Shown one piece after another: positions 8,232-17,835 of a stretch of 64,000 nucleotides of DNA. The position numbers and the translations under genes were made by a program. Each line of letters begins with the position of its first letter. Positions within the stretch are counted from its first letter, which is position 1. Below the pieces are notes generated by a model, which did no database searches, was not told where the DNA came from, and saw only the letters and a program-made list of their open reading frames with translations. The stretch spans positions 186,001-250,000 of the forward strand of contig NZ_JAFMPW010000004.1 of assembly GCF_026126425.1 (NCBI RefSeq), read 5' to 3'. The DNA comes from Muriicola sp. Z0-33. Its GTDB lineage: Bacteria > Bacteroidota > Bacteroidia > Flavobacteriales > Flavobacteriaceae.

Positions 8232-10358
8232 ATGTTTATAAACAGAGCAGCCATATTAATAATTTTCTTTAGTTGTACTGCCTGTACTCAAAAAAAGGCG
8301 CCAATGACACATGAATACACCAATGATCTCATTAAGGAAACCAGCCCTTACCTACTTCAGCATGCGCATAATCCGGTAAATTGGGAAGCCTGGAAGCCAG
8401 AAGTACTGCATCGGGCAAAAAAAGAAAACAAATTATTACTGATAAGTATCGGTTATGCTGCCTGCCATTGGTGCCATGTAATGGAAGAAGAGTGTTTCGA
8501 AGACCCAGAGGTTGCTGAGGTTATGAATAGTTCTTATGTCAATATTAAAATAGACAGAGAAGAGAGGCCGGATGTAGATCATATATATATGGACGCCCTT
8601 CAAATGATGACAGGAAGTGGGGGCTGGCCCTTAAACATTGTAGCCTTGCCAGATGGCAGACCATTTTGGGGTGCTACCTATGTAAAGAAAGCAGATTGGA
8701 TTAGGGTTTTGGATCAGCTTCAGGACTTGTACAAAAAAGATCCGGGTAAAATAGAGGACTATGCACAAAAGCTGGCAGAGGGGCTAAAAACTATCAATCT
8801 GGTCTCCCCACCAGAAACTGCGGTCGGGATGCTAGAACTAGATCAATTGCAAGCCATCTATAAGGACTGGGAGAAGTTTTTCGATACTAAGATGGGTGGA
8901 TACAATAGGGCTCCGAAATTTATGATGCCGGTTAACCTGAATTTTCTGTTGCACTATAGTACAGCCATGAATGATATTTCAAGTCTTGAATATGTCAACA
9001 CCACACTTACCAAAATGGCCTACGGAGGGGTTTATGATCATGTCGGCGGAGGTTTTGCCAGATATTCCGTGGACGACAAATGGCATGTTCCTCATTTTGA
9101 AAAAATGCTATATGATAATGGCCAGCTGATTAGTGTTTATTCAAAAGCATATGCAGCTACTGGAAATTCATTGTATAAAAAGGTGGTTGAAGAATCCATT
9201 TCTTTCGTAATGACCGAGTTGATGGATGAAAGTTTTGGATTTTACTCCTCACTCGATGCAGATAGTTATAATTCAGAAAAGGAACTGGAAGAAGGTGCAT
9301 ATTATGTATGGAACAAGCAAGAGTTGGAGCCGTTATTAGGTGAGAATTTTGAACTGTTTAAATCGTACTACAATATCAACAGTTATGGTCATTGGGAAAA
9401 AGGCAACTATGTTCTGATCCGGGATGAAAGCGATGAGGCTATTGCCAAAAAACATGATATCTCGGCAGAAGTACTTCGGCAAAAGATAAATGATGCTAAG
9501 CACCTACTGTTAAAAGTACGTGAGAAACGGGACAAACCCAGGTTGGATGATAAAATTCTGACCTCCTGGAACGGTTTAATGCTTTCAGGTCTTATAGATG
9601 CTTATAAATATCTTGGCAATGAGGAGTACCTGAAGCTCGCCTTGAAAAATGCCTCATTCATTAAGGAAAACCTAATTAAGGCCGATGGCGGCATGTATCG
9701 CAATCATAAGAACGGCACAAGTAGTATTAATGGGTATTTAGAAGATTTGGTAACAGTGGCAAACGCATTCATGCAACTTTATGAAGTTACAGCAGATGAA
9801 AAATGGCTGCAGCAATCGAAGGCACTGCTCGACTATTGCATTGCTAATTATCAGGATCCTGAAAGTGGGTTATTCTATTTTACATCTAAGAAAGACGATT
9901 ACGTCATCAGAAGAACAATAGAAACCGCGGATAATGTAATTCCATCATCCAATTCAATAATGGCATTAACATTATTTAAAATGTCTAAAATCTTCCTGGA
10001 TTCCCCCTATGAGGAAATTGCCTTAAATATGTTCGGAACCATTCAGGAAACCATTCAGGAAAGCGGACATAACCATGCCAATTGGTTAAATATGCCACTA
10101 TACTTTAATAAACCCTTTTATGAAATTGCCGTAGTGGGAGAAAAATATGAAGAAATTGTCCGAACCCTGCAGGCAAATTATCTCCCCAATACGGTTTTCG
10201 CTGCAACCGCAGGCACAAGTCAGCTATCTTTGCTGCAGAACCGATTGGAAGAAGGGAATACCTTAGTCTATGTTTGCCAGCAGGGTTCCTGCAAACTTCC
10301 GGTTACTACTCCGGCTGAGGTGATGGAACAAATAACTCAGGCATCAGATGACAGGTAA
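8232..10358 (+). CDS. DUF255 thioredoxin-like lipoprotein (YyaL/SPATA20 family)
   Basis: A 708-residue protein. An N-terminal lipoprotein-like signal (FFSCTAC, Cys at about 15 or 18) precedes a thioredoxin-like DUF255 domain (about 28-190) that opens with SPYLLQHAHNPVNWxxW and carries the redox motif CHWC (Cys78, Cys81). The rest is an (alpha/alpha)6-barrel like that of N-acylglucosamine epimerases (about 210-650), ending in a Cys pair CQQGSC. The family is widespread and annotated as thioredoxin-domain protein, but its reaction is not established. Envelope location is an inference from the signal. Start at ATG 8232, preferred to TTG 8226. Confidence 0.87.
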   Translation: MFINRAAILIIFFSCTACTQKKAPMTHEYTNDLIKETSPYLLQHAHNPVNWEAWKPEVLHRAKKENKLLLISIGYAACHWCHVMEEECFEDPEVAEVMNSSYVNIKIDREERPDVDHIYMDALQMMTGSGGWPLNIVALPDGRPFWGATYVKKADWIRVLDQLQDLYKKDPGKIEDYAQKLAEGLKTINLVSPPETAVGMLELDQLQAIYKDWEKFFDTKMGGYNRAPKFMMPVNLNFLLHYSTAMNDISSLEYVNTTLTKMAYGGVYDHVGGGFARYSVDDKWHVPHFEKMLYDNGQLISVYSKAYAATGNSLYKKVVEESISFVMTELMDESFGFYSSLDADSYNSEKELEEGAYYVWNKQELEPLLGENFELFKSYYNINSYGHWEKGNYVLIRDESDEAIAKKHDISAEVLRQKINDAKHLLLKVREKRDKPRLDDKILTSWNGLMLSGLIDAYKYLGNEEYLKLALKNASFIKENLIKADGGMYRNHKNGTSSINGYLEDLVTVANAFMQLYEVTADEKWLQQSKALLDYCIANYQDPESGLFYFTSKKDDYVIRRTIETADNVIPSSNSIMALTLFKMSKIFLDSPYEEIALNMFGTIQETIQESGHNHANWLNMPLYFNKPFYEIAVVGEKYEEIVRTLQANYLPNTVFAATAGTSQLSLLQNRLEEGNTLVYVCQQGSCKLPVTTPAEVMEQITQASDDR

Positions 10359-10427
10359 TATTAAAGTTTTTGTAGCTTGATATTTAATTATATTTTAACT
10401 TGTTTTGCAGCTGCCAAATAATTTTAT

Positions 10428-11249
10428 ATGGACGAAATAACAAATTATCAGGAACATATAGATAATGCCATCGATTGGATTTGGGCAATTTTTCCAAATA
10501 TCCTGATGGCGGTATTTATTTTAGTTGTAGGCCTTTGGATCATTAGAATTATCAACAGGCTGGTACGGAAATTTTTCCTTTATAAGGATTATGACCTGGC
10601 CTTAGAAACCTTTCTCGAGAGTTTTATAAGTATAGGCCTCAAAGTATTACTTTTTGTTCTTGTGGTTACCCAACTTGGCGTAAAATCTTCTTCCTTGGTG
10701 GCCATGATTGGTGCCGCAGGGCTGGCCATAGGGCTGGCGTTGCAAGGTTCTTTATCTAATTTCGCCGGGGGCGTCTTAATTCTATTGTTTAAACCTTTCA
10801 GGGTGGGCGATTGGATCTCCGCCCAAGGCGCGGAAGGTACGGTAAAAGAGATCACCATCTTTACCACTAAACTGAATACTTTTGGGAACCAGGTGGCAAT
10901 TATTCCCAATGGTCAGTTATCTAACAATAAAATTATTAATTACAACGGGGAGAAAGACCGAAGGGATAAAATTGACGTTGGCATTGCTTATGGTGCTAAC
11001 ATAAAACAAGCTAAGGAAATCTTACTACAGATTTGTGCTGACTATGAGGCTATTCTTAAAGATCCGAAACCTGAAGTGTATGTTGGAGAATTAGGCGATA
11101 GTTCGGTAGTCCTTTCACTCAGGTTTTGGGCCACCAACGATGACTTCTGGGCGGCCCACTTCCATGTTATGGAAGAATTGAAGTACAGGTTTGATGAGGC
11201 TGGTATCGAAATCCCATTCCCACAGCTAGACATTCACAAGAAAAACTGA
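10428..11249 (+). CDS. Small-conductance mechanosensitive channel MscS-like
   Basis: A 273-residue inner-membrane channel that opens under membrane tension and releases osmolytes after hypo-osmotic shock. Three transmembrane helices are visible in the first about 120 residues. The pore-lining helix has the Gly/Ala-rich pattern MIGAAGLAIGLALQGSLSNFAGG, typical of MscS TM3. A beta domain (FRVGDWI..QGAEGTVKEI) and a C-terminal alpha/beta domain follow. Length matches minimal MscS. It starts 69 bp after the DUF255 gene; the -7 region is not a clear match to consensus. Confidence 0.93.
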   Translation: MDEITNYQEHIDNAIDWIWAIFPNILMAVFILVVGLWIIRIINRLVRKFFLYKDYDLALETFLESFISIGLKVLLFVLVVTQLGVKSSSLVAMIGAAGLAIGLALQGSLSNFAGGVLILLFKPFRVGDWISAQGAEGTVKEITIFTTKLNTFGNQVAIIPNGQLSNNKIINYNGEKDRRDKIDVGIAYGANIKQAKEILLQICADYEAILKDPKPEVYVGELGDSSVVLSLRFWATNDDFWAAHFHVMEELKYRFDEAGIEIPFPQLDIHKKN

Positions 11250-11250
11250 C

Positions 11251-11281
11251 TTGACTTTCCGCTGTTATTTTCGTATCTTAT
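11251..11281 (+). promoter_or_regulatory. Possible promoter of the exported protein gene at 11288
   Basis: TTG (11251-11253), a 20 nt spacer and TATCTTAT (11274-11281) resemble the TTG-N-TAnnTTTG consensus with two mismatches in the -7 element. It begins two bases after the mscS stop codon. Confidence 0.35.
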
Positions 11282-11287
11282 AGCGTT

Positions 11288-11986
11288 ATGAAAGCAATTT
11301 TAATATTACTAATACTATCCGTTTCGGTATCCTCAGCGCAGATCTCTGAGTTGTCCCGACGTGCCGTCCCTAGCTATGAATCCCAGGTTGGAATTGTTAT
11401 AGAAGAAGTTCCTATTGAGGGTTCACCTTATTTTACTGAGCTTTATGTTGCAGGAAATACCTTTGTTAATGGGAGAAATGTTCGATTGTTAATGCGATAT
11501 AATGCATTTTCCGATCAGATTGAAATGAAGGACAAATATCAGAAGACGTTTAACTTGTTAAAGCGCAAAGACCTCGAAGCCCATTTTGGCGGAAAGACCT
11601 ACCGGATAATGGATTATGTAGAGAATGGAAAAGAGAAACAGGGTTATTTTAATCCATTGAACGAGGGCTACGTTACGCTTTTCTACAAACCAAAAAAAAT
11701 ATTTGTACAGGCCGAAAAGCCCGAAACAGGCTATGAGGATTACAGCCCTCCTACTTATAAGGATGTTTCAAGCCACTATCTGAAAGTTGGATCGCAAAAG
11801 GCAGTTGAAATCACCTTAAATAAGAGACAGGTACTTAAATACCTCCGTGATGAACATTTTTCGGAAGTGAAGCAATTTGTATCAGATAATGATCTTAAGC
11901 TTAAAACTGAAGAAGAAGTGTTGCAATTATTAAATTTTTACAATTCCATTAAAGCAGCTGATAAAACACAAGAGGTTAACTCATAA
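11288..11986 (+). CDS. Exported protein of unknown function
   Basis: A 232-residue protein with a clear signal peptide (MKAILILLILSVSVSSAQ). I do not recognise a catalytic family. The mature part opens with a strand-rich region containing GSPYFTELYVAGNTFVNGRNVRLLMRYN, then KTYRIMDYVENGKEKQGYFNPL, a pattern seen in small envelope proteins of Flavobacteriaceae that may form a compact beta fold. The C-terminal 70 residues are helical and charged. It has no lipobox and no type IX sorting domain. It is convergent with tsaB. Confidence 0.75.
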   Translation: MKAILILLILSVSVSSAQISELSRRAVPSYESQVGIVIEEVPIEGSPYFTELYVAGNTFVNGRNVRLLMRYNAFSDQIEMKDKYQKTFNLLKRKDLEAHFGGKTYRIMDYVENGKEKQGYFNPLNEGYVTLFYKPKKIFVQAEKPETGYEDYSPPTYKDVSSHYLKVGSQKAVEITLNKRQVLKYLRDEHFSEVKQFVSDNDLKLKTEEEVLQLLNFYNSIKAADKTQEVNS

Positions 11987-12056
11987 CCTCATTGTACAAT
12001 CGGGCATTTAAAGGTTATCACATTAATTTGTGAGTGCTGGCTATTGCACTAAATGG

Positions 12057-12719
12057 TCATGGTTTAGACATGAAATTCTTCAAATAGTAAGGTTCAAAAT
12101 AAGCCAGGTCTTCAAACTGTTCATTTTTAAATTTTGCATAGGAAAGAGAACACATTTCAGTTGCAGAAGGCACCAGTTCTGTTTCAAAAGAAAAATTCGG
12201 ATGATTCAGAAGTTCCGTGCATTTAGCTGCACCACTGCCTAAAAGGTGCACTTTCCCCTTTGTTGAGTACTGCCCAAAGGAATCTGCGTCTATAATTTCA
12301 GCGGCAGTATCTCTTATCTTACGATAGGAATGATCAAAAACAGCAGAGTATACTTCCATTCGGCGCGCATCGAGTACGGGAATTATAAATCCTGAGTCAA
12401 TTTTCTTCTGATACGCCATACTCTCCAGAGTAGGAACCGATATTAGCGGTATATCTAATGAAAAACACAGTCCTTTTGCCGCTGATACGCCAATTCGCAG
12501 CCCGGTATAACTACCGGGACCCTTACTGACGGCAATTGCATCCAATTCAGAAATGTCTATAGCAGAGACGCTTAAAATTTCTTCAATAAATACGTGCAAC
12601 TGCTCGGAATGAGAATAAGTGGGTGAATTATGTTCCCTGATTTGAACTAACTCCCCGTTTTGAGCAAGACTTACAGAACAATTTGTAGTAGCAGTTTCTA
12701 TGTTTAAAATGATTGCCAT
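12057..12719 (-). CDS. tsaB: tRNA threonylcarbamoyladenosine biosynthesis protein TsaB
   Basis: TsaB (YeaZ) pairs with TsaD and TsaE to install threonylcarbamoyl on A37 of tRNAs that read ANN codons. The 220-residue protein has the ASKHA-fold opening MAIILNIETATTNCSVSL and the conserved KGPGSYTGLRIG motif near residue 66-77, both diagnostic. It lacks the metal-binding histidines of TsaD, as expected. It sits downstream of the efflux operon on the same strand, separated by a hairpin, so it may be transcribed from its own promoter. Confidence 0.95.
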   Translation of the reverse strand: MAIILNIETATTNCSVSLAQNGELVQIREHNSPTYSHSEQLHVFIEEILSVSAIDISELDAIAVSKGPGSYTGLRIGVSAAKGLCFSLDIPLISVPTLESMAYQKKIDSGFIIPVLDARRMEVYSAVFDHSYRKIRDTAAEIIDADSFGQYSTKGKVHLLGSGAAKCTELLNHPNFSFETELVPSATEMCSLSYAKFKNEQFEDLAYFEPYYLKNFMSKP

Positions 12720-12727
12720 AGGAACCG

Positions 12728-12735
12728 CGAAGATA
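12728..12735 (-). promoter_or_regulatory. Possible -7 element of tsaB
   Basis: TATCTTCG on the minus strand differs by one base from TAnnTTTG and lies 8 bases before the tsaB ATG. No well-placed TTG is seen upstream. Confidence 0.3.
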
Positions 12736-12738
12736 GTT

Positions 12739-12773
12739 AAGCCTGTTCACCTTTTAAAACAATGAACAGGCTT
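12739..12773 (-). terminator. Hairpin ending the efflux operon
   Basis: An 11 bp perfect stem AAGCCTGTTCA/TGAACAGGCTT with a 13 nt loop lies 7 bp beyond the tolC-family stop codon and before tsaB. The following T-run is short (TTAACT on the minus strand), so termination may be partial. Confidence 0.6.
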
Positions 12774-12780
12774 TCATCTT

Positions 12781-14121
12781 TTAATTTAATACAATGGGTA
12801 GCCCAAAGTAGAATTCAAGGACCTTAATTCTAAAGATATAATCGAATTTAGTACGGATTACTTCGGCTTCTGCATTATCCACCCTGGATTGTGCCTGACT
12901 AAAATCAAAGGCATTCATTAGCCCTACATCGAAACGTTCTTTGGAGTACTGATATGCCAGGCTTCTGGCCTCTAGGGTTTTTTGCGCAGATTCATAGGCT
13001 TTAGCACTGTTTTCAACATCAACATAGGCCTGGTTAATGTTGGTCTCCAAAGCCAATTTGTCTTGTTCTAATTGTATTCTGGCCTTATCCAGATCTATTA
13101 CAGATCTTTTTATCCTATTTCTAGTACTAAACCCATTAAAAACCGGAATGTTTAATTGCGCCCCATATGAAATTCCGTCATTGATCCATAATTGATCCTT
13201 AAAACCAACTTTTTCGCCGGTCACAGGATCACGGGTTTGATCAGAATATCTTGTATTGTAATTAAAAAATGCAGACACTACCGGATAACTGGCACCCCTG
13301 GATATTTCAAGATCCTTTTCTGCCAAACCCACAAGGGATTCTGAAAACTTAATATCGTTTCTAAAAGTCAAAGCCTTATCAAAGATAACTTTAGGTGAAT
13401 TGTTTAGTATGTCTGAGGGGGGTACATCAAACTCCTCATCAGAGATATCGAAATTCTCATAATCCGTTATCTGAAGTAACTGTGCCAAATTTATTCTGGA
13501 TATCAAGACCAGGTTTTCACCATTAACTATTTGCTGTTCCTGACCAGCGGCCGTTGCTTCAATTTCTAACAAATCTCCTTTTGCCACAACCCCGGATTCT
13601 ACCAGTTCTTTGGTCCGTTTCATATCCTGCTCGGTAACCGCATATTGGGCCCTAAAAACCTTAAGGGATTCTTTATTAGACAGGATTTGCAAGTATGCCA
13701 CCGCCACATTTAAGCGAATATCATCAACAAGGTCATCCAATCTATATTGATTGGATATTGCATTTAATTTTGCTCTGTGTAATTGTTTAACATTCCTCAG
13801 CCCATCAAACAAGGTCATTGTAGAGGTGAAATCATTGGAAGCGGAAACTATGGTTGCTGAAACCAAGCTGTTTGTCGTTGGGTTGAGCACCAAACCTGTA
13901 TTTCCTGACAATCTGGTCTGAACATTTAGATTTGGGAGCATATTTCCCACGGCATCTGATTTATCAATTTTGGCGTTTTCAAGATCCAATTCAAATTGGT
14001 CTATACTCAGGTTATTTTCAACAGCATAATTAACGCACTCTTCAAGGGTCCATTTTTTTTGCTGAGCTGATAGCATTCCAATAGAGAACAGCATTATCAA
14101 CAGTGTTATTTTAAATTTCAT
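12781..14121 (-). CDS. TolC-family outer membrane efflux protein
   Basis: Outer-membrane exit duct for the adjacent MacB-type exporter. The 446-residue protein has a signal peptide (ends near ...MLSAQQ) and the two OEP repeats of the family: WTLEECVNYAVENNLSIDQFELDLENAKID starts the first and a second repeat of long helices lies at about 240-430. TolC proteins are trimers with a beta barrel in the outer membrane and a long periplasmic alpha tunnel. It is the last gene of a minus-strand cluster that starts at 22394, and the only outer-membrane component in it. Confidence 0.93.
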   Translation of the reverse strand: MKFKITLLIMLFSIGMLSAQQKKWTLEECVNYAVENNLSIDQFELDLENAKIDKSDAVGNMLPNLNVQTRLSGNTGLVLNPTTNSLVSATIVSASNDFTSTMTLFDGLRNVKQLHRAKLNAISNQYRLDDLVDDIRLNVAVAYLQILSNKESLKVFRAQYAVTEQDMKRTKELVESGVVAKGDLLEIEATAAGQEQQIVNGENLVLISRINLAQLLQITDYENFDISDEEFDVPPSDILNNSPKVIFDKALTFRNDIKFSESLVGLAEKDLEISRGASYPVVSAFFNYNTRYSDQTRDPVTGEKVGFKDQLWINDGISYGAQLNIPVFNGFSTRNRIKRSVIDLDKARIQLEQDKLALETNINQAYVDVENSAKAYESAQKTLEARSLAYQYSKERFDVGLMNAFDFSQAQSRVDNAEAEVIRTKFDYIFRIKVLEFYFGLPIVLN

Positions 14122-14172
14122 CTGTCGTTTTTTGATTTGATATTGTCTTAACTAATTTTGTTTGATTTTTGT

Positions 14173-15300
14173 TTAGGCATCTTCCTCTTCGTCCTCACCT
14201 TTCTTTACAGGTTCTGTCTTGTTCCATACCTTTACCTCATCTTCTTCAGTAATACCTGAAACAATCTCAACATTAACCCCATCGGAAATTCCAATCTCTA
14301 TGTCTTTTCGCTCAAATTTTTGTTCGCCTACAGACACTTCCACATAGGGTTTATCCGTCTCTTTATCAAACTGTAGCAAAGCTTCCGGAATGACCATAAT
14401 ACTGTCTTTCTTCTCCAGTACAAGTGATGCATTGGCACTATAGCCCGCCCGTATCATAAATGTGGTATCTACTTCCACATCACCTTCTATCTTAAATTGA
14501 ACTGCCCCTGTCTCTTCAATCCCTTTTGGTGCAATAAACTTTAGTTTAGCATCGAGTTCTTTACCTTCTACTGCACCGAGGCTAATTTTTAATGGCATCC
14601 CTACCTTTAATTTTCCAACTTCGCCTTCATCGACCTTACCTTCAAAAATCATTTTACCAAGATCGGCAATTGAAGCTATGGTTGTCCCGTCGTTAAAGTT
14701 GTTACTTTGAATTACCTGATCGCCTTCTTCAACAGGAATCTCTAGTATAGTCCCTGTGACTGTTGCCCTTATATTGGTATTTGCACTAGAAGAACCTCCT
14801 GCAGAACCTCTTCTGATGATCTGGTAATCTGCCCGGGAGTTTTGCAATTCTTGCTGCGCCTGATCAAATTGCAACTGCAAGGCATTAAAATCCTGACTAG
14901 ATATAACCCCTTTATCAAATAAGGCCTTATTTCTATTATACTCTGTCGTCGTATTATTCAATGCAATTTCGGCACTCCTTACACGTCCTCTGGCCTGGTT
15001 TAGCGCTTGCTCATTGGGTACCACTTTTATACGCGCAATTAAATCACCTGCTCTTACATCCTCACCTTCTTCCATAAAGATTTTTTCAATAATTCCAGAA
15101 ATTTGAGGTTTAATTTCAATTTCATCCTCCGGTATCACTTTCCCGGTGGCCACTGTTTTCATTTCAATGCTGGAAGTAAACGGCTTCTGAGTTTCAAAAG
15201 TGATGGCTCCTTTGCTATTAGATTTAACAAAAAAGGCCGCTGCCCAGAGTGCTCCAATCACCAGGACTCCTATTAGTATGTACTTTACAATTTTATTCAT
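14173..15300 (-). CDS. Membrane-fusion adaptor of MacB-type exporter (copy 2)
   Basis: A 375-residue HlyD/MacA-like periplasmic adaptor with an N-terminal membrane anchor (YILIGVLVIGALWAAAFFV), a barrel-sandwich lipoyl half (ISGIIEKIFMEEGEDVRAGDLIARI), an alpha hairpin (about 100-165), the second lipoyl half, and beta-barrel domains. It links the inner-membrane permeases with the TolC duct. It is clearly paralogous to the adaptor at 18627-19739: both share IKPxISGxIEEVY..GxxVxxGDLLAKIKVVPN-like blocks and the same ending VKVWN. The C-terminus is acidic (GEDEEEDA). Clustered with two permeases upstream and tolC downstream. Confidence 0.92.
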   Translation of the reverse strand: MNKIVKYILIGVLVIGALWAAAFFVKSNSKGAITFETQKPFTSSIEMKTVATGKVIPEDEIEIKPQISGIIEKIFMEEGEDVRAGDLIARIKVVPNEQALNQARGRVRSAEIALNNTTTEYNRNKALFDKGVISSQDFNALQLQFDQAQQELQNSRADYQIIRRGSAGGSSSANTNIRATVTGTILEIPVEEGDQVIQSNNFNDGTTIASIADLGKMIFEGKVDEGEVGKLKVGMPLKISLGAVEGKELDAKLKFIAPKGIEETGAVQFKIEGDVEVDTTFMIRAGYSANASLVLEKKDSIMVIPEALLQFDKETDKPYVEVSVGEQKFERKDIEIGISDGVNVEIVSGITEEDEVKVWNKTEPVKKGEDEEEDA

Positions 15301-15338
15301 TTTATTTCGTGTTGAATTAGTCTTTTATTTAAGGTTGA

Positions 15339-16604
15339 TTATTCTTCTCTTAATGCGTCTATAGGTTTTATGCTTACCGCTCTTTGGGCGGGTATAAGTC
15401 CAATCAGGGTTCCCAGAATTACCATTATCAACAAGGCGCCAATCACGTATGGAATTGGAAGCGTAGGATTGGTAAACGGGAAGTTGTCATTATCCTTTGT
15501 CAGGGTGTTTATTATGCTCAGCACGCCAGCTCCCAATATAATACCCACTATACCGGCTATCATAGTCAGGAAAACGGATTCAAGGATGATCTGTGAACGT
15601 ACTTCTCTGGGTGTGGCACCCAGGGCTCTTCTGACACCCAGTTCTTTGGTCCTTTCTTTAACCGATATCAATAATATATTACCAATCCCAATTACACCGG
15701 CTAAGATTGTGGCCAGGCCAACTACCAAAGACAAAAATGTAATCCCATTAGCGAAGCCCATTACACGGCCAAATATTTCACCGAGATTTACAGATCCAAA
15801 AGCCCGCTCATCTTCGGGGTGCACTCTATGTGTGCTACGCAGCACTTTTAAAACGTTCTCTTCAACCTCTATTACATCTACATCGTCATATGCAGCAATA
15901 GCGAAGAAGGAGACATTTTCACCAGTATTGTACAATTTCTTATACGTTGTAAAGGGGATCCAGATATCTCCATCGGCATCAAAAGGAGTTGTAGGTGTAA
16001 ACTTATGTACACCTACCACCTGGAAATAAACGTTGTCTACTTTGATGAACGTCCCAACCGCTTCCTCGTCCTTATCATATAATTCCTGAAGTGTTCTTTC
16101 ACCAATAACACATACTTTCCTGGCCTGCTTTATATCGTCCTCGTTGATAAACCTACCTTTATCAAATATCTTTTTTGCGGTAATCTTAGAATATACCGGA
16201 TAATACCCCCAAACGGTATAGGTTCCGGATTTTAGTCCTCTTCCTGTAGTTGCCGGGGTATCTCCAAAGACTCCCCTAACATTTAATGGGGCAATATTCT
16301 GGACTTCGGGAATGCGATTCTTTATTACCGACGCATCCGCAACTTTTAGTTGTAATTGTCTCCCGGTCTTAAACCCTTCATGCGGAATACTGGTCCTTTG
16401 TGCCCAGGCGAACATACTATTTTTGGCCACAGTTTCGAAGGCCTTTTCAAAACCATTGTCCATTCCCTTTGCTGCTCCCGATAAGGCGATATAGATGAAA
16501 ATACCCCATAGGACACCAATTACGGTAATTATAGTTCTCGTCTTATTCTTACGAATAGAACCGAAAATCTCCTGCCAGGTATTTCTATCAAATATAAATT
16601 TCAT
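15339..16604 (-). CDS. MacB-type ABC transporter permease (copy B2)
   Basis: A 421-residue FtsX/MacB-like permease: TM1 at about 25-45, a large periplasmic MacB_PCD domain (about 50-285), then three TM helices at 295-410 and the C-terminal coupling signature PAQRAVSIKPIDALREE. It is separate from its ATPase, unlike E. coli MacB. It closely parallels the permease at 19866-21125 (ending PAQSAIKVKPIDALRTE). It starts 1 bp before the stop context of the upstream permease, so the genes are tightly packed. It probably forms a heterodimer with that neighbour and works in a mechanotransmission-type export of peptides, lipids or drugs. Confidence 0.92.
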   Translation of the reverse strand: MKFIFDRNTWQEIFGSIRKNKTRTIITVIGVLWGIFIYIALSGAAKGMDNGFEKAFETVAKNSMFAWAQRTSIPHEGFKTGRQLQLKVADASVIKNRIPEVQNIAPLNVRGVFGDTPATTGRGLKSGTYTVWGYYPVYSKITAKKIFDKGRFINEDDIKQARKVCVIGERTLQELYDKDEEAVGTFIKVDNVYFQVVGVHKFTPTTPFDADGDIWIPFTTYKKLYNTGENVSFFAIAAYDDVDVIEVEENVLKVLRSTHRVHPEDERAFGSVNLGEIFGRVMGFANGITFLSLVVGLATILAGVIGIGNILLISVKERTKELGVRRALGATPREVRSQIILESVFLTMIAGIVGIILGAGVLSIINTLTKDNDNFPFTNPTLPIPYVIGALLIMVILGTLIGLIPAQRAVSIKPIDALREE

Positions 16605-16605
16605 A

Positions 16606-17835
16606 TTATTCGTCCCTTAATGCTACAATTGGTTTAATTCGTGCCGCTCGTCGGGCAGGCACATAACCCGCTATGGCCCCAAATAGCACTAACACTAAAG
16701 TGGCTGTAATTGCCATTCCTATATTCAGATAAGGATTGGTGATAAAGAAATCCTCTAATTTGTCTCCCAAAGAATTCAATAGTATTATACCCAGAAACAT
16801 CCCTATAAACCCAGAAACTGCTGTTATGAAAACAGATTCTACAAGAATAGTACTGATAACTACTCTGGGCGTAGCGCCAAGTGCTTTTCTAATTCCCAAT
16901 TCCTTGGTCCGTTCTTTTACCACAAATACCATTATATTGCTGATCCCAATAATCCCTGCGATTATCGTCCCAAAAGCCACAAAAGCGACTATCATTTGTA
17001 ATATTCTTGCAAATTGCTGGTTTTGCTTTAGCTGATCTGCCACATTCCGAATAAAGAGCGCATTCTGATCATCCGGGCTTATATATTTTTTGGACCGCAT
17101 AAACTTATCCAGTGTCTTTTCAAAAGCCATGGCTCCTACGTACCCCATTTCCGGTTTAAATGCGGTAATGATGAAATCTATTTTATCTGTATTCTTTTCT
17201 ATTAATTGCCTGGTGGTATAGGGGATATAGATATTGCGCTCTTCATTGTCTCCCCCTTCATCCTGGAAAACACCAATTACTTTAAACACACTACCCCCAA
17301 CATCTATATATTCTCCGATAGAATTTTCGCCATTGAAGAGATCTTTTTCTACCAACCTGCCAATCACCGCGGTTTTCGTTTTATTTTTAATATCCTCTAC
17401 ATTCAGATACCTGCCCTTCATTATGATAGTTTTTTCGGCAAATTGATGTGCAGGACCTACGGCTCTTGTACTGTAATTATTGGACTCTTCTTTGTATTTT
17501 ACCAAATTATTTCTGGAAATACGCGGAGTGATATACTCCAGAAACATGGGATAGTTCTTTTTGATATCGGCAAGGTCGCTATTATCAAATTCTATTCTCC
17601 TGTTAGACTTATATCCTTTATATGGCTCAGTGGTTCTGCCCGGAAAAATATATAGTACATTGGTGGCATCGTCTTTGAAAAATTCGTTGAAGGTATTGAT
17701 AAGCCCGTTGCCCATTCCAAATAATACCACAAAGATGAAAATACCCAAGGCCACGGTGAACCCGGAAAGAAAAGTACGTAACTTATTCTTTTGAATGGTC
17801 TCAAATATCTCTTTCCAAGCGTCTCTACTAAACAT
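16606..17835 (-). CDS. MacB-type ABC transporter permease (copy A2)
   Basis: A 409-residue permease with the same layout as its neighbours: cytoplasmic start MFSRDAWKEIFETIQKNKLRTFLSG, TM1, MacB periplasmic domain, three C-terminal TM helices, and the ending PARRAARIKPIVALRDE. It matches the permease at 21150-22394 (ending PAWRAARIHTIEALRDV) more than its immediate partner does. It overlaps the 3' end of the ATPase gene by 8 bp, which indicates translational coupling with the ATPase. Confidence 0.92.
   Translation of the reverse strand: MFSRDAWKEIFETIQKNKLRTFLSGFTVALGIFIFVVLFGMGNGLINTFNEFFKDDATNVLYIFPGRTTEPYKGYKSNRRIEFDNSDLADIKKNYPMFLEYITPRISRNNLVKYKEESNNYSTRAVGPAHQFAEKTIIMKGRYLNVEDIKNKTKTAVIGRLVEKDLFNGENSIGEYIDVGGSVFKVIGVFQDEGGDNEERNIYIPYTTRQLIEKNTDKIDFIITAFKPEMGYVGAMAFEKTLDKFMRSKKYISPDDQNALFIRNVADQLKQNQQFARILQMIVAFVAFGTIIAGIIGISNIMVFVVKERTKELGIRKALGATPRVVISTILVESVFITAVSGFIGMFLGIILLNSLGDKLEDFFITNPYLNIGMAITATLVLVLFGAIAGYVPARRAARIKPIVALRDE

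Noticed and set aside
15370-16029. 219-codon plus-strand frame inside the permease gene at 15339-16604
   Set aside because: It mirrors the codons of a well-supported permease gene on the other strand; the translation is low-complexity (Pro/Ile/Ser/Thr) and matches nothing.
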